A stretch of 64,000 nucleotides of DNA from Armatimonadota bacterium (GCA_023511535.1 JAIMBK010000005.1:1-64000); one strand, 5' to 3'. Positions 9,057 through 17,995 are shown, counted from the first letter of the stretch. Numbers and translations: made by a program. Notes: generated by a model from the sequence alone, not told the origin.

Positions 9057-9235
9057 AGGCACAGAGGCACAAAGGAAAAGAGGCGCAAAGGGATAAAGGC
9101 ACAAAGGTACAGAGGGAGAAGCAGCAGGTGAAGCGATAAACGCTTTATATCCTGGTGCCGGTAAAAATTAATAATTCTTCAACTTTGTGCCTTTGTGCCG
9201 GTGAACTTTGTGCCTTTTAAAAAACTTTGCGCTTA
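9057..9235. repeat. GGCACAAAG iterated hairpin element, copy B
   Basis: The left arm (about 9057-9110) has GGCACAGAGGCACAAAGG-like units. The right arm (about 9181-9235) has their inverted form, TTTGTGCCTTTGTGCC and TTTGCGC. An AT-rich spacer lies between. It occupies the gap between the HdrD-like gene and the qmoC-like gene. Confidence 0.7.
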
Positions 9236-9258
9236 ATCTGTTCTTGGAGGGAGACTAA

Positions 9259-10413
9259 TTGGTCACCGTTAATCCGCGCTTTGCTGAGAAACTGAAAAAG
9301 TTCGGAGCCAAAACCTCCACCGAATGTTTTAACTGCGGAACCTGTACGGCCGTCTGCCCCCTGGTGGAAGAGGAAAACCTTTTTCCGCGCAAAATGATCC
9401 GCTATATTCAACTGGGAGCGGAGGAGAAAGTAAAACATTCGGTCGAGCCGTGGCTTTGCTATTACTGCGGGGAGTGCCAGCAATACTGCCCCCGGCAGGC
9501 CAACCCGGGCGAACTGATGATGGCCTTGCGGCGCTACCTGACCTCGGTCTACGATTGGACCGGTTTGTCCCGGAAGCTGTATACCTCCAAAGCCTGGGAA
9601 GTGCTCTCGATCATCGTTCTCTTTTTCGCCACCCTGGGGGTAGTCGCCCTTTTGCACGGCCCCATCGTCACCACCCATACGGAGCTGGAGACCTTCGCCC
9701 CCCGGCACATCGTCGACCCGGCCGGCTGGCTTTTTGGCGGAGTTCTCTCCATCATTTTGCTCATCAACATCTACCGCATGTACCGGCTGGTAATGACCAG
9801 CGGGGAACAGGTGAAAATTCCCTGGTCGCTTTACGTTAAAGAGATTTTCACCCTGGCGCTGCACTTCTTCACCCAGCGGCGGTTTTTGGATTGCAAGAGC
9901 AGGCGCACAAACAGGTGGCTTAAGCACTGGCTTTTAATGACCGGGTATGCGGTAGCTTTTATTTTAGTAAACGCTTTGTCGAAATGGTTCTTGACCAACG
10001 AGTTTCTATCCGTCTTCCATCCGGCCAGGTTACTGGGGTACTACGCAACCATCGCCATGTTGTACGTGACCACGGACGCCATCATCGGCAGGTTGCGAAA
10101 AGTCGAGCCGGTTCACCAATATTCCCACTCTACGGACTGGATGTTCCTGATTTTACTTTGGCTGACGGTCTTTACGGGATTGCTCGTCCACGTGTTTAAG
10201 TACCTGGATCTGCCTCTGCCGACCTATTATACGTTTGCCCTCCACCTTGCTTTTACGGTACCCTTGCTGGGTCTGGAAGTGCCCTTTACGAAATGGTCGC
10301 ACCTGGCCTACCGGCCTTTTGCCCTCTATTTTATGCGGCTGAAGGAGAGCGCCCTGCAGGCCCGGGCCCGGCGTCCCCAGACCGGGGTGACCGCCTCCGA
10401 AATAGGCGGTTAA
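9259..10413 (+). CDS. qmoC: QmoC-like membrane iron-sulfur/heme b protein
   Basis: Membrane subunit expected to oxidise menaquinol and feed the soluble Qmo subunits. The 384-residue protein has an N-terminal HdrC-like domain with CFNCGTCTAVCP and CYYCGECQQYCP. Several hydrophobic helices follow (about residues 118-140, 155-176, 228-250, 258-280, 295-317, 325-345), with histidines suited to heme b, as in HdrE/NarI-type domains. HdrC-NarI fusion is the QmoC architecture. The start is TTG, 7 bases after GGAGGG. Gram-positive sulfate reducers are usually described as lacking qmoC and having hdrBC instead, so a QmoC-type protein plus an HdrD here is notable. Confidence 0.85.
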   Translation: MVTVNPRFAEKLKKFGAKTSTECFNCGTCTAVCPLVEEENLFPRKMIRYIQLGAEEKVKHSVEPWLCYYCGECQQYCPRQANPGELMMALRRYLTSVYDWTGLSRKLYTSKAWEVLSIIVLFFATLGVVALLHGPIVTTHTELETFAPRHIVDPAGWLFGGVLSIILLINIYRMYRLVMTSGEQVKIPWSLYVKEIFTLALHFFTQRRFLDCKSRRTNRWLKHWLLMTGYAVAFILVNALSKWFLTNEFLSVFHPARLLGYYATIAMLYVTTDAIIGRLRKVEPVHQYSHSTDWMFLILLWLTVFTGLLVHVFKYLDLPLPTYYTFALHLAFTVPLLGLEVPFTKWSHLAYRPFALYFMRLKESALQARARRPQTGVTASEIGG

Positions 10414-10438
10414 AGGCCGGCCGTGACTCTGGAATTAT

Positions 10439-10483
10439 GGGGGGAGATTCCGTTTCCTGACCGGGACGGGATTCCCCCCTTTT
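10439..10483 (+). terminator. Terminator of the sulfate-reduction operon
   Basis: GGGGGGAGATTCC (10439-10451) pairs with GGGATTCCCCCC (10468-10479) with a small bulge and is followed by TTTT. It lies 25 bases after the qmoC-like stop. Confidence 0.8.
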
Positions 10484-10516
10484 CCTTGGTTTTACTTTCT
10501 TAACTTTTTTCAGGGG

Positions 10517-10546
10517 TTGTCAAACAGGGGCGGCGTGGTTTAAAAT
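10517..10546 (+). promoter_or_regulatory. SigA-type promoter of the DUF1646 gene
   Basis: TTGTCA (10517-10522), an 18-base spacer and TAAAAT (10541-10546) stand about 50 bases upstream of the start at 10597. Confidence 0.5.
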
Positions 10547-10596
10547 ATACTGAGTTGCAAGTCCTCATTTTTGAATTGGGGGAGGATTCTGATTTT

Positions 10597-11760
10597 ATGA
10601 TTGTTGGTTTGATCATTATTCTGGTTCTGGTTTTGGCTCTGCCCTTTCTGATCAGGCAGGTCGAGCACAATCTGGAACCTTTTCTTTTTATCATGGGCCT
10701 GGCGGCGACCATTGTCTCCGGTGTGCTGGGCAAGGAACTGATCATCGAAATCCTGGAGAACCATTTCATGTATATGATTACCGCGGCCGTTCTGATTGCC
10801 GGGCTCCTCTTTAAATTCCTGAAGGAAAAAGTTCAAGACGCCGTCGGGGCAATCTTAAAATACATCCCTCTCAAAGTCTTTATTTTTTTAGTCACGGTCC
10901 TCCTGGGCCTGGTGTCCAGTATCATCACGGCCATTATCGCCTCCCTGGTGCTGGTGGAAATTATCAGCGTGCTGCAGCTTTCCCGCAAAGAAAAGGTCAA
11001 TCTGGACATCATCGCCTGTTTTTCCATCGGCCTGGGAGCGGCGCTGACGCCCATCGGAGAACCCCTTTCCACCATTACCGTTTCAAAATTAAACGCCGGT
11101 TTCTGGTATCTTTTAGAGGAGGTTGGGATCTTTATCATCCCCGGCGTTCTGGTTACGGGGCTGTTTGGGGCCTACTACGCCGGGCGCGGCCGGGCGGTTG
11201 AAGGCGGGGTTGCGGCCTGTTCCGCGGAACCGGAACGGGCGGGAGGTTTGCAGCCGGAGGCAGAGGGAAGCAATCTGGCAGGAACCGCCGCCTTGCTGGC
11301 CGGGGAGGCAGCGGCGGGAGAGGAGGAAACGGCGGCCACCCGGGAAGTGGAAGAAGTAATTGAAGAAGAATCTTATCGCGGAGTGTTTATCCGGGCGGCC
11401 AAAATTTTTGTTTTCGTTATGGCTTTGGAGCTGCTGGGCGCCGGTTTTAAACCGGTCATCGATACTTATGTAATTTATTTCGACAGCCGTCTGCTTTACT
11501 GGGTTAACATGATTTCCGCCGTATTGGACAACGCTACCCTGGCGGCGGCGGAAATCAGCGCGAAAATGACTTCCCAGCAAATCCAGGCAATCCTGATGGG
11601 ACTGTTAATCAGCGGCGGAATGCTCATTCCCGGCAACATTCCAAACATCGTATCCGCCGGCAAACTGAAAATCGGCAGTCGCGAATGGGCCAGGCTGGGG
11701 GTTCCTTTCGGACTTGTCCTGATGATCATCTATTTTATTGTTCTCTTTGTGATTTTTTAA
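10597..11760 (+). CDS. DUF1646 family membrane transporter
   Basis: A 387-residue integral membrane protein with about ten hydrophobic helices, matching the general look of the DUF1646 putative cation transporters of the ion-transporter superfamily. The conserved-looking segment GAALTPIGEPLSTI in the middle resembles the helix-break motifs of that superfamily. A hydrophilic Ala/Glu-rich insert lies at about residues 208-265. ATG 10597 lies 10 bases after GGGGGAGGA. An earlier in-frame TTG at 10555 has no ribosome binding site. It stands alone with its own promoter. The substrate is unknown. Confidence 0.75.
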   Translation: MIVGLIIILVLVLALPFLIRQVEHNLEPFLFIMGLAATIVSGVLGKELIIEILENHFMYMITAAVLIAGLLFKFLKEKVQDAVGAILKYIPLKVFIFLVTVLLGLVSSIITAIIASLVLVEIISVLQLSRKEKVNLDIIACFSIGLGAALTPIGEPLSTITVSKLNAGFWYLLEEVGIFIIPGVLVTGLFGAYYAGRGRAVEGGVAACSAEPERAGGLQPEAEGSNLAGTAALLAGEAAAGEEETAATREVEEVIEEESYRGVFIRAAKIFVFVMALELLGAGFKPVIDTYVIYFDSRLLYWVNMISAVLDNATLAAAEISAKMTSQQIQAILMGLLISGGMLIPGNIPNIVSAGKLKIGSREWARLGVPFGLVLMIIYFIVLFVIF

Positions 11761-11873
11761 CGGAAAAAAGATTTTCCCAAAAAAACGTTTTTTCTTCGCT
11801 TGCTTCCCTGGAAAAGCGGGTCATTTTTTGTTAAAATTAAAGATAAAAAGACAATCTGGGTGGTGAAAATATT

Positions 11874-13043
11874 TTGCTTATTAATTTTCGGCGCACTTTG
11901 CTTTTTGTGGCTTTGGCCGCCTTTGTCGCGGGAGTGATGTTTGCCGGCGGCTGCCTGCTGGTCAACGACCTTGGTCCCCGGCTGGGTCAGGCGCCGGGCT
12001 CCGCAAGGGGTCAGGTGGCCAGCGCGGCCGACGGACTGCCGGGGGTGGGGCCCGATACGGTGGCCAATATAGTCAATCAGGCCGGCCCCGCCGTGGTCAA
12101 AATCGATACCGTTTCGGTGCGGGGCGGCCGGGTGGCGGATCCCTTCTTCAACGACCCCTTCTTCCGGCAATTTTTCGGCAGTCCCTTCGGCTTCCAGGTT
12201 CCTCCCCGGGAAGAGCGCGGTTTGGGTTCCGGTTTCATTATTTCCGCGGAAGGATATATTTTAACCAACGAACACGTCATTAATGGAGCGTCAAAGATTA
12301 CGGTTACCATCCAGGGCTTTGCCGACCCGCTTCCCGCTCAGGTGGTCGGCGCGGACTACGACCTGGACCTGGCGGTGCTCAAGGTGGATGCCGGGAAGGC
12401 CTTGCCGGCGCTAAAACTGGGCAACTCCGATCAGATCAAGGTCGGCAACTGGGTAATCGCCATCGGCAATCCCTTCGGTTTGGACCACACCGTGACCGTC
12501 GGCGTGATCAGCGCAAAGGGCCGGCCGGTGCAGGTGGAGAACCGTAGCTACAAGAACCTGCTGCAGACGGACGCTTCGATCAATCCCGGCAACAGCGGCG
12601 GGCCGCTGTTAAACCTGGCCGGCGAGGTCGTGGGGATTAACACGGCGGTGGCCCAGGCGCAGGGGATCGGCTTTGCCATTCCCGCCAACACGGTTAAAGA
12701 GGTGCTGGACGAGTTAATCAATAAAGGCAAGGTGGTCCGTCCCTGGCTGGGTGTGCAATTGTATCCCTTGAACAGGGAGCTGGCCGAATACCTGGGCTTA
12801 AAGAGCACCGAAGGAGCGCTGGTGGTGGGCGTGGTGCCGGGAAGCCCGGCGGAGCGGGCCGGTTTGGAGCAGGGGGACGTGATCGTGCAGTGGGACGGCA
12901 AGAAGGTTGCCACGGTGGACGACTTGCTTGAGCAGATCCGGCAGACCAGTATCGGTCAGAAAGTAACCGTCGTTCTTTACCGCGCCGGCAAGCTCCATTC
13001 GGTATCCATCGTGGTGACGGAGAAACCGGGACAGTTAAGATAG
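11874..13043 (+). CDS. htrA: HtrA/DegP-type serine protease
   Basis: Envelope quality-control protease, 389 residues. The N-terminal hydrophobic helix (residues about 8-25) anchors or exports it. A trypsin-like domain carries the triad His134 (TNEHVIN), Asp165 (DLAVLKVD) and Ser241 (GNSGGPLL). One C-terminal PDZ domain runs from about residue 285 to 385. The segment GGRVADPFFNDPFF resembles the LA loop region of HtrA proteins. The start is TTG, about 8 bases after GGGTGGTG. It is a single gene followed by a repeat-rich intergenic stretch. Confidence 0.95.
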   Translation: MLINFRRTLLFVALAAFVAGVMFAGGCLLVNDLGPRLGQAPGSARGQVASAADGLPGVGPDTVANIVNQAGPAVVKIDTVSVRGGRVADPFFNDPFFRQFFGSPFGFQVPPREERGLGSGFIISAEGYILTNEHVINGASKITVTIQGFADPLPAQVVGADYDLDLAVLKVDAGKALPALKLGNSDQIKVGNWVIAIGNPFGLDHTVTVGVISAKGRPVQVENRSYKNLLQTDASINPGNSGGPLLNLAGEVVGINTAVAQAQGIGFAIPANTVKEVLDELINKGKVVRPWLGVQLYPLNRELAEYLGLKSTEGALVVGVVPGSPAERAGLEQGDVIVQWDGKKVATVDDLLEQIRQTSIGQKVTVVLYRAGKLHSVSIVVTEKPGQLR

Positions 13044-13150
13044 GGAATAGGGAATAGGAGTTGGAGGCGAGAATCAAACCTTCCTCCCGCTTTTGCGGCA
13101 CTGGCAGAGAATGTAAAACAGGCGAGGGTGTTTTCCGGGCAAGATAGAAA

Positions 13151-13330
13151 CGGGCACAAAGGCACAAAGACCCAAAGGGATCTGGATAACAAGAAATATT
13201 TACTTTGTCCCCTGGTGTCTGAAAAACGTTTGGGTTAATCTTTTCTGGGGGGGGTATAAGAGGATCTACCCACTCCCTAACCCCCTGTTTTCTACATTGC
13301 GCCTTTGTGCCTTTCTTCCTTTGTGCCTTG
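13151..13330. repeat. GGCACAAAG iterated hairpin element, copy C
   Basis: The left arm GGGCACAAAGGCACAAAG lies at about 13152-13169. The inverted arm GCGCCTTTGTGCC and TTTGTGCC lies at about 13300-13328 and abuts the end of the leftward acyl-CoA synthetase gene. Just before it, 13043-13064 holds a complement-orientation TAGGGAATAGGGAATAGGA block related to the CCTAATT leader family. No gene is seen between 13044 and 13332. The element separates convergent genes and could terminate both. Confidence 0.6.
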
Positions 13331-13332
13331 CT

Positions 13333-14862
13333 TTACGCGTTTTCCATCAAGTGCTTCAGTTCATACTTTAGCAGCTTGCCGGAAGAAGTCTTGGGGATTT
13401 CTTCCACGAAGTGGATGTAGCGCGGGATCTTATATTTCGCCAGCTTATCCCGGCAATATTCCCGCAGTTCCTCGGCGTCCATTTTTTCCCCTTCCCGGAG
13501 CAGAACGATGGCCATCACTTCTTCTCCCCAAACCGGGTCGGGCATCCCGACCACCGCCACGTCAAAAACCTTGGGATGGGCGTAAAGCACATCTTCCACT
13601 TCCCGCGGGTGGACATTTAAGCCGCCCCGGATAATCAGGTCCTTTTTGCGGTCGATGATAAAAACGTAGCCGTCTGAGTCCATGTAGGCCAGGTCGTCGG
13701 TGTGAAACCACCCGTTGCGCATCACCCAGCTGGTTTCTTCGGGGCGGTTGTAGTACCCTTTCATCACGTTCGGACCCCGGACCACAATTTCCCCTACCTG
13801 ACCGACGGGCACTTCCCGGTCCTCGTAATCGACAATCTTGACCTCCACACCGGGGATGGGCGGCCCTACCGAACCCACTTTCTTTAAGCCCTCTACGGGG
13901 TTTGAGCAGACCACCGGCGACGTTTCCGTCAGGCCGTACCCCTCCGTAATTTGCAAACCAAACTTTTCCTCGAATTCGGCAAAGATTTCCGGCGACAGGG
14001 GAGCCGCCCCCGTATAGGCCACGCGCCAGGAGCCGGTGTTGTACCGTTCCCGCTCCGGGTAGTTGATCAGCAGGGCATACATGGTGGGAGGGCCGTAGAA
14101 AAAGGTGATTTGATCTTCCTGAATGGAGCGCAAAACGGCTTCCGGGCCCTTCCAGCCGTCGTGGACCACCAGGGTGGCGCCGGCCATCAGGGAGGCGTTC
14201 ATCACGCAGGTTTGGGCGGCCGCGTGGTAAACCGGGGCTACCAGCAGGGAGCGGTCGTCCGGGGTCAACCGGCAGAGCCCGGCAAAGGCAACGGCGTTGC
14301 TATATAAATTGTTGTTGGTTAACATGGCCCCTTTCGGGGTGGCGGAGATGCTTCCGGGGGTGTAAAGCAGTTCTACTACTTCGTCCCTTCCGTAATGTTC
14401 CGTAAAATTAAAGACGGGTTCGCCGCCGGCGAGAATGGCTGCAAAGGAATGAAAACCCGGCTCCGGTTCCGGTGAACGGATCACGATGATTTCTTTCGGG
14501 AGGCCTGTCTTTTCTTTGATCCGGGCAAAAACAGGGGCGACCGCCGGATCGGTGATGACGGCTGCCGGCGCAGCATCTTTCACGATGACGCTGAACTCAT
14601 GAAGGGTATACTGGGGGTTGACGGGGACCAGCACGCCCTTGATCTGCATCAGAGCAAAATAGGAAATAATGAACTCCGGGCAATTGCCCAGGGCAATCAG
14701 GACTCGCTCCCCTTGCCCAATTCCGAATTTCCGCAACCCGTTGGCGAACTGGTTGATCTGCCTGAGCAGCCGGCTGTATGTGAGCCGTTGATCGTGATAC
14801 CGGACGGCTTCGTGGTCGGGATGGAGACGGCCAATTTCAGCAAGTCGCAAGGCCAGATTCAT
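13333..14862 (-). CDS. AMP-dependent acyl-CoA synthetase (FadD-like), altered P-loop
   Basis: Adenylate-forming enzyme that would activate a fatty or other organic acid to its CoA thioester. 509 residues, full length for the family, with ITEGYGLTETSP, the GWFHTDDLAYMD motif, DRKKDLIIRGGLNVHPREVE and the C-terminal catalytic lysine segment PKTSSGKLLKYEL. The usual phosphate loop YTSGTTGxPKG reads YTPGSISATPKG (about residues 166-177), one residue longer and lacking TSGTTG, so activity is uncertain. ATG with AGGAGG seven bases upstream. It follows the deacetylase gene by 109 bases on the same strand. The substrate cannot be told from sequence. Confidence 0.9.
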   Translation of the reverse strand: MNLALRLAEIGRLHPDHEAVRYHDQRLTYSRLLRQINQFANGLRKFGIGQGERVLIALGNCPEFIISYFALMQIKGVLVPVNPQYTLHEFSVIVKDAAPAAVITDPAVAPVFARIKEKTGLPKEIIVIRSPEPEPGFHSFAAILAGGEPVFNFTEHYGRDEVVELLYTPGSISATPKGAMLTNNNLYSNAVAFAGLCRLTPDDRSLLVAPVYHAAAQTCVMNASLMAGATLVVHDGWKGPEAVLRSIQEDQITFFYGPPTMYALLINYPERERYNTGSWRVAYTGAAPLSPEIFAEFEEKFGLQITEGYGLTETSPVVCSNPVEGLKKVGSVGPPIPGVEVKIVDYEDREVPVGQVGEIVVRGPNVMKGYYNRPEETSWVMRNGWFHTDDLAYMDSDGYVFIIDRKKDLIIRGGLNVHPREVEDVLYAHPKVFDVAVVGMPDPVWGEEVMAIVLLREGEKMDAEELREYCRDKLAKYKIPRYIHFVEEIPKTSSGKLLKYELKHLMENA

Positions 14863-14971
14863 TTTTTAACCTCCTTGATCTGCCCGGGGTGTTGTGTTTT
14901 AATATTTGTTTTATTAAGGAATTCTCTACGTTTTAACAAATTCCTTCTTGACGCCTGCTTTTCCAAAATAA

Positions 14972-16267
14972 TTAGTGCCCTTTCTTCAGATCCAGATAGC
15001 GCCGGAATAATTCTTCCTTGCTCATCACCAGCAGCCGGGGAGTTAACTTTTTCCGGTGCCTGCTTACCCGGTCTCTGCCCGCCGGGTGAAAGATCGCCAG
15101 GAGCAGGTTTTCGTACCACCCGACCAGGCGGGACGTCAGCGGGGAAACCGCAAAGGCGCTGAAACCGGCCAGCCGGCTGCCGCGGTGGAGGATGCTCACC
15201 CCGGCCACCGCTTTTACGTTTTGGTAGCGGGGGTCTTCGGCCAGCTTCCCGGCCAGCGCCGCCAGCGCCTGCAGCGTCGCCTTTTTGGCCGTGAAGGCCA
15301 TTTGGGCCGGATCGTTGCCGGCGCCGGCGTTAATCTCCCGCAGCATTTCGTTGTGCATGTGCAATTCGCCGATCAGGTCCCCGCGGCGCAAGACCGTCCC
15401 GTCCGGGAGCGGCAGCGTTTTTCCCCGGTACTTGCGCAAAGCCACGCGGAACATGGTGGGCTTGCCGCCGTCGAAAACGTCTTCGATCCGGAACAGAAAA
15501 AGGAAAAGCTTTTCCCATTGATGCCACAGTCTCGCGAATAAACTTTTCCCGGGTGCAGCCGCGCCGAAAAGTTCTGTTAGTGGTGTTATTTCCAGATTGC
15601 GTTCTTTTAATTCAGCGAGAATGGCGGGCAGGGCGCTGAGCATTTTCCCGGGTGCGCCCGGCGCCGCAAAAGGAACGTCGTCGCTGTCGTGAAAAACGAG
15701 GATCGCCCCGTCCTTGACGCGGGACAGCACCCTTTGGGCAATCGAATCCGGGGTGGAACGCCGGCCCCAGTCCCAGCTCATGAAAGACCACAAAACCACC
15801 TGCTGCCTGTGCAGGCGGCCCAAAAAAAGCGAATAAAGGTTGAACAGTCCCCAGGGGGGCCGGAAAAGCCGGGGGGGCCGGCCGGTTATTTCCTCGATCA
15901 CGGAAGCCGCCCTTTGCACTTCCCGCCTGATCCCCCGCGGCCCCAGCAGCCAGGAAAGATGGTGGTTGTAGCCGTGGCTGGCCACCTCGTGCCCTTCCTG
16001 GTGGATCCGGGCGACCAGTTCGGGATGGGCCTGTGCCTTTCTGCCCAGCACAAAAAAGCAGGCCTTCACCTGATATTCTTTCAGGATATTTAAAACCTGG
16101 GGGGTGTAGCGGGGGTCGGGGCCGTCGTCGAAAGTCAGCGCCACCCGGCCGGCGCCGGCGGGAACGCGGCTTTTCACTCCGAAGTGAAAGAGCCTGGCCA
16201 GGGCCGTGGGGAGCAGGGCATAGATGCTTAAGAAAAAGGCGAGCGTCTTAAACACTGTTTCGGCCAT
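14972..16267 (-). CDS. Polysaccharide deacetylase with C-terminal YkoP-like domain
   Basis: Carbohydrate esterase 4 type protein, 431 residues. An N-terminal hydrophobic segment is followed by the NodB domain with TFDDGPD (metal-binding Asp), SHGYNHH (metal-binding His pair), RPPWG and LVFHDSDD. It probably acts outside the membrane on peptidoglycan or another N-acetylated glycan. Residues from about 265 to the end form a second domain resembling YkoP, a domain found fused to or beside deacetylases in Firmicutes. AAGGAGGAAACC precedes the ATG. The gene begins 12 bases after the MFS gene stop, so the two form an operon. Confidence 0.88.
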   Translation of the reverse strand: MAETVFKTLAFFLSIYALLPTALARLFHFGVKSRVPAGAGRVALTFDDGPDPRYTPQVLNILKEYQVKACFFVLGRKAQAHPELVARIHQEGHEVASHGYNHHLSWLLGPRGIRREVQRAASVIEEITGRPPRLFRPPWGLFNLYSLFLGRLHRQQVVLWSFMSWDWGRRSTPDSIAQRVLSRVKDGAILVFHDSDDVPFAAPGAPGKMLSALPAILAELKERNLEITPLTELFGAAAPGKSLFARLWHQWEKLFLFLFRIEDVFDGGKPTMFRVALRKYRGKTLPLPDGTVLRRGDLIGELHMHNEMLREINAGAGNDPAQMAFTAKKATLQALAALAGKLAEDPRYQNVKAVAGVSILHRGSRLAGFSAFAVSPLTSRLVGWYENLLLAIFHPAGRDRVSRHRKKLTPRLLVMSKEELFRRYLDLKKGH

Positions 16268-16279
16268 CCGGTTTCCTCC

Positions 16280-17479
16280 TTACTCCCTCGTGAGCACTTT
16301 TTCCAGGGGGTAGAGAAGGTAAAAGAAGGAGGCAATGAGCAGGACGCCCGTGGTGGTCAAGAGCGTTGCCGGCATACCGATCAGCCGGGCCACCACGCTG
16401 CCCAGGGCCGGCCCGACGGTGATGCCCAGACCCTCGATGGTGGCAAAGACGCCCCATCCCATGGCCTGGTTTTCCGGCGGGATGATTTTGGCCAGCAGGG
16501 AATTCCAGGCCGGCAGGATCATGGCGTAGGAAAAACCCAAACAGACGGCCAGCAGAAATGCTTCCGCCGCTCCGCTGCTGGAGGCGAGGTAAGCCAGCAG
16601 CAGGCTGCTCAAGCCGAAACCGGCGCCCAGCAGAAATTTCAGCGCCACCCGGTCGGCGAGGTATCCCATCGGCAGCAAAGAAAGCACCGCTGCCGCCCCC
16701 CCGGCGATCAGCAGCAGGCCGTACTGGTTGTGGTTCAGATGCAGGTGGTGCTGGACGAACAAGGGCAAAACGGGAAGCAATAGGCCGGCCGCCAGGGTTT
16801 GCAGAAACATCCCGGGGAACAGGATATTGATCGTTATTTTGTTGGTCGCCATGTATTTTAAGGTTTTCAGAATGCTGCCGGGGCCCGGGCCGGCCGCCCC
16901 ATTTCCGGGCGCGGTCAACAGCCGGCGGTGATCTGTCGAGAGCCAGGCGATGATCAGGGCCAGGACCCATAAGGCAATCACCAGCCAGAAAACAGGATCA
17001 TAGTTTTTCGCCATAATAAAATTGACGCTGACCATTCCGCCGCCCGCTCCGGCCAGCCAGACGGCGAAAACCAGGCTGATGCGGGTGGCCCGCCGCGGCG
17101 TTCCGACCGGCGCCACCAGGCTGATCACGCCCGGCCACAGAGGGGAGAAGCCCAGGCCGAACAGCCCCGCCGCCGCAATTATGACCGGCGGAACCGGCCA
17201 CCATTTAATCAGCAGGAGGGAAAGAAAAGATAAAACCAGGCCGCCGGCCAGGACCGGCCTGCCCAGGCGGTCGAATTCCCAGCCGGCGATCGTTTTAAAG
17301 AGGGTTTCCGTCAGGTACTGGGCGGAGATGGCGAAACCCACGATCGTAATGGAAAAGCCTAAATAATTAACAATCCAAAACGGTAAAAAAGTAAAGAAAA
17401 AGGCTCCTCGGGCAAATTCTGCGGTGAAAAGAAGCGATAACAAACCCCATTCCCTGCGTCCCAAAATCAGAAACGGCAA
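16280..17479 (-). CDS. Major facilitator superfamily transporter
   Basis: A 399-residue membrane protein with about twelve hydrophobic helices and the MFS loop-2 motif version WEFDRLGRPVLAGG after the second helix. The start is TTG (MPFLILGRREWG), with GGAGG about 12 bases upstream. It is the first gene of a leftward run with the polysaccharide deacetylase and, after a gap, the acyl-CoA synthetase. The substrate is unknown. Context next to a cell-wall deacetylase hints at export of an envelope-related or toxic compound, but that is a guess. Confidence 0.85.
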   Translation of the reverse strand: MPFLILGRREWGLLSLLFTAEFARGAFFFTFLPFWIVNYLGFSITIVGFAISAQYLTETLFKTIAGWEFDRLGRPVLAGGLVLSFLSLLLIKWWPVPPVIIAAAGLFGLGFSPLWPGVISLVAPVGTPRRATRISLVFAVWLAGAGGGMVSVNFIMAKNYDPVFWLVIALWVLALIIAWLSTDHRRLLTAPGNGAAGPGPGSILKTLKYMATNKITINILFPGMFLQTLAAGLLLPVLPLFVQHHLHLNHNQYGLLLIAGGAAAVLSLLPMGYLADRVALKFLLGAGFGLSSLLLAYLASSSGAAEAFLLAVCLGFSYAMILPAWNSLLAKIIPPENQAMGWGVFATIEGLGITVGPALGSVVARLIGMPATLLTTTGVLLIASFFYLLYPLEKVLTRE

Positions 17480-17513
17480 CTAAAGGCCAGCCTCCAACCT
17501 TCTTTTGCTTAAT

Positions 17514-17542
17514 ATTATACTGCAACCTGGCAAAATTGGAAA
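17514..17542 (-). promoter_or_regulatory. Promoter of the leftward MFS-deacetylase operon
   Basis: Reading leftward, TTTCCA (17537-17542), a 17-base spacer and a perfect TATAAT (17514-17519) place the transcription start about 30 bases before the TTG start of the MFS gene. Between here and 17779 I see no gene; the stretch is G-rich with no clear structure. Confidence 0.65.
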
Positions 17543-17778
17543 GTTTGGCGGGAGATATTGTGTCCAGGTAGGTGGGCGCGGCCGGGGCCGGAGAAGGGGG
17601 AGGGGAGAGGGGGGCACAGCCACGTCCGGCGCCCGCCCTTTTGGTTTTCGCGTTCGCTTAATTTTTTGCGCCGGAGGGGACCCCGGTTCGCTTTTGCGCG
17701 GAGCGCTTCCCAAAAAGGGTTTTGCAGCGGCTTTTGCCGGACCATCCTGTGCCCCGGCGGCAAACTTAAACGGCCGGG

Positions 17779-17907
17779 TTAATCTTTGCGTTTCACGGCC
17801 AGCAGGTAAATTTCTTCCCCTAAATTTTTTTCCGCCTCTTTTAACCGCGCAAGCTGGGTGTCGGTCAAGCGGGCCAGCTCAAATTTTTGATTATTGATTT
17901 CCAGCAC
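17779..17907 (-). CDS. Small conserved-looking protein, 42 residues
   Basis: A short leftward reading frame starts with GTG at 17907 behind a good AAGGAGG (10 bases away) and encodes MLEINNQKFELARLTDTQLA followed by a charged helix and EIYLLAVKR. The acidic/basic heptad pattern, the ribosome binding site and the clean protein-like composition suggest a real gene. It is divergent from dacF and shares the upstream AT-rich region. The function is unknown. It is too short to place in a family with confidence. Confidence 0.55.
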   Translation of the reverse strand: MLEINNQKFELARLTDTQLARLKEAEKNLGEEIYLLAVKRKD

Positions 17908-17965
17908 CTTAAAACAGCCTCCTTTTTATTTTATTTTCCCCGTTCAAAGAAAAATTACACCGTTC

Positions 17966-17995
17966 TTGATTGGCCGGTTAAAGTTAAGATATAAT
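17966..17995 (+). promoter_or_regulatory. SigA-type promoter of dacF
   Basis: TTGATT (17966-17971), an 18-base spacer and perfect TATAAT (17990-17995) lie 40 bases before the dacF start. Confidence 0.75.

Noticed and set aside
9057-9235. GGCACAAAG iterations as a possible CRISPR array
   Set aside because: Units are only about 9 bases, adjacent and inverted rather than separated by unique spacers, and no cas genes are present.
17505-17897. Rightward frame of 130 codons between the MFS and dacF genes
   Set aside because: No ribosome binding site. It crosses a promoter on the other strand and the better-supported leftward 42-codon gene.
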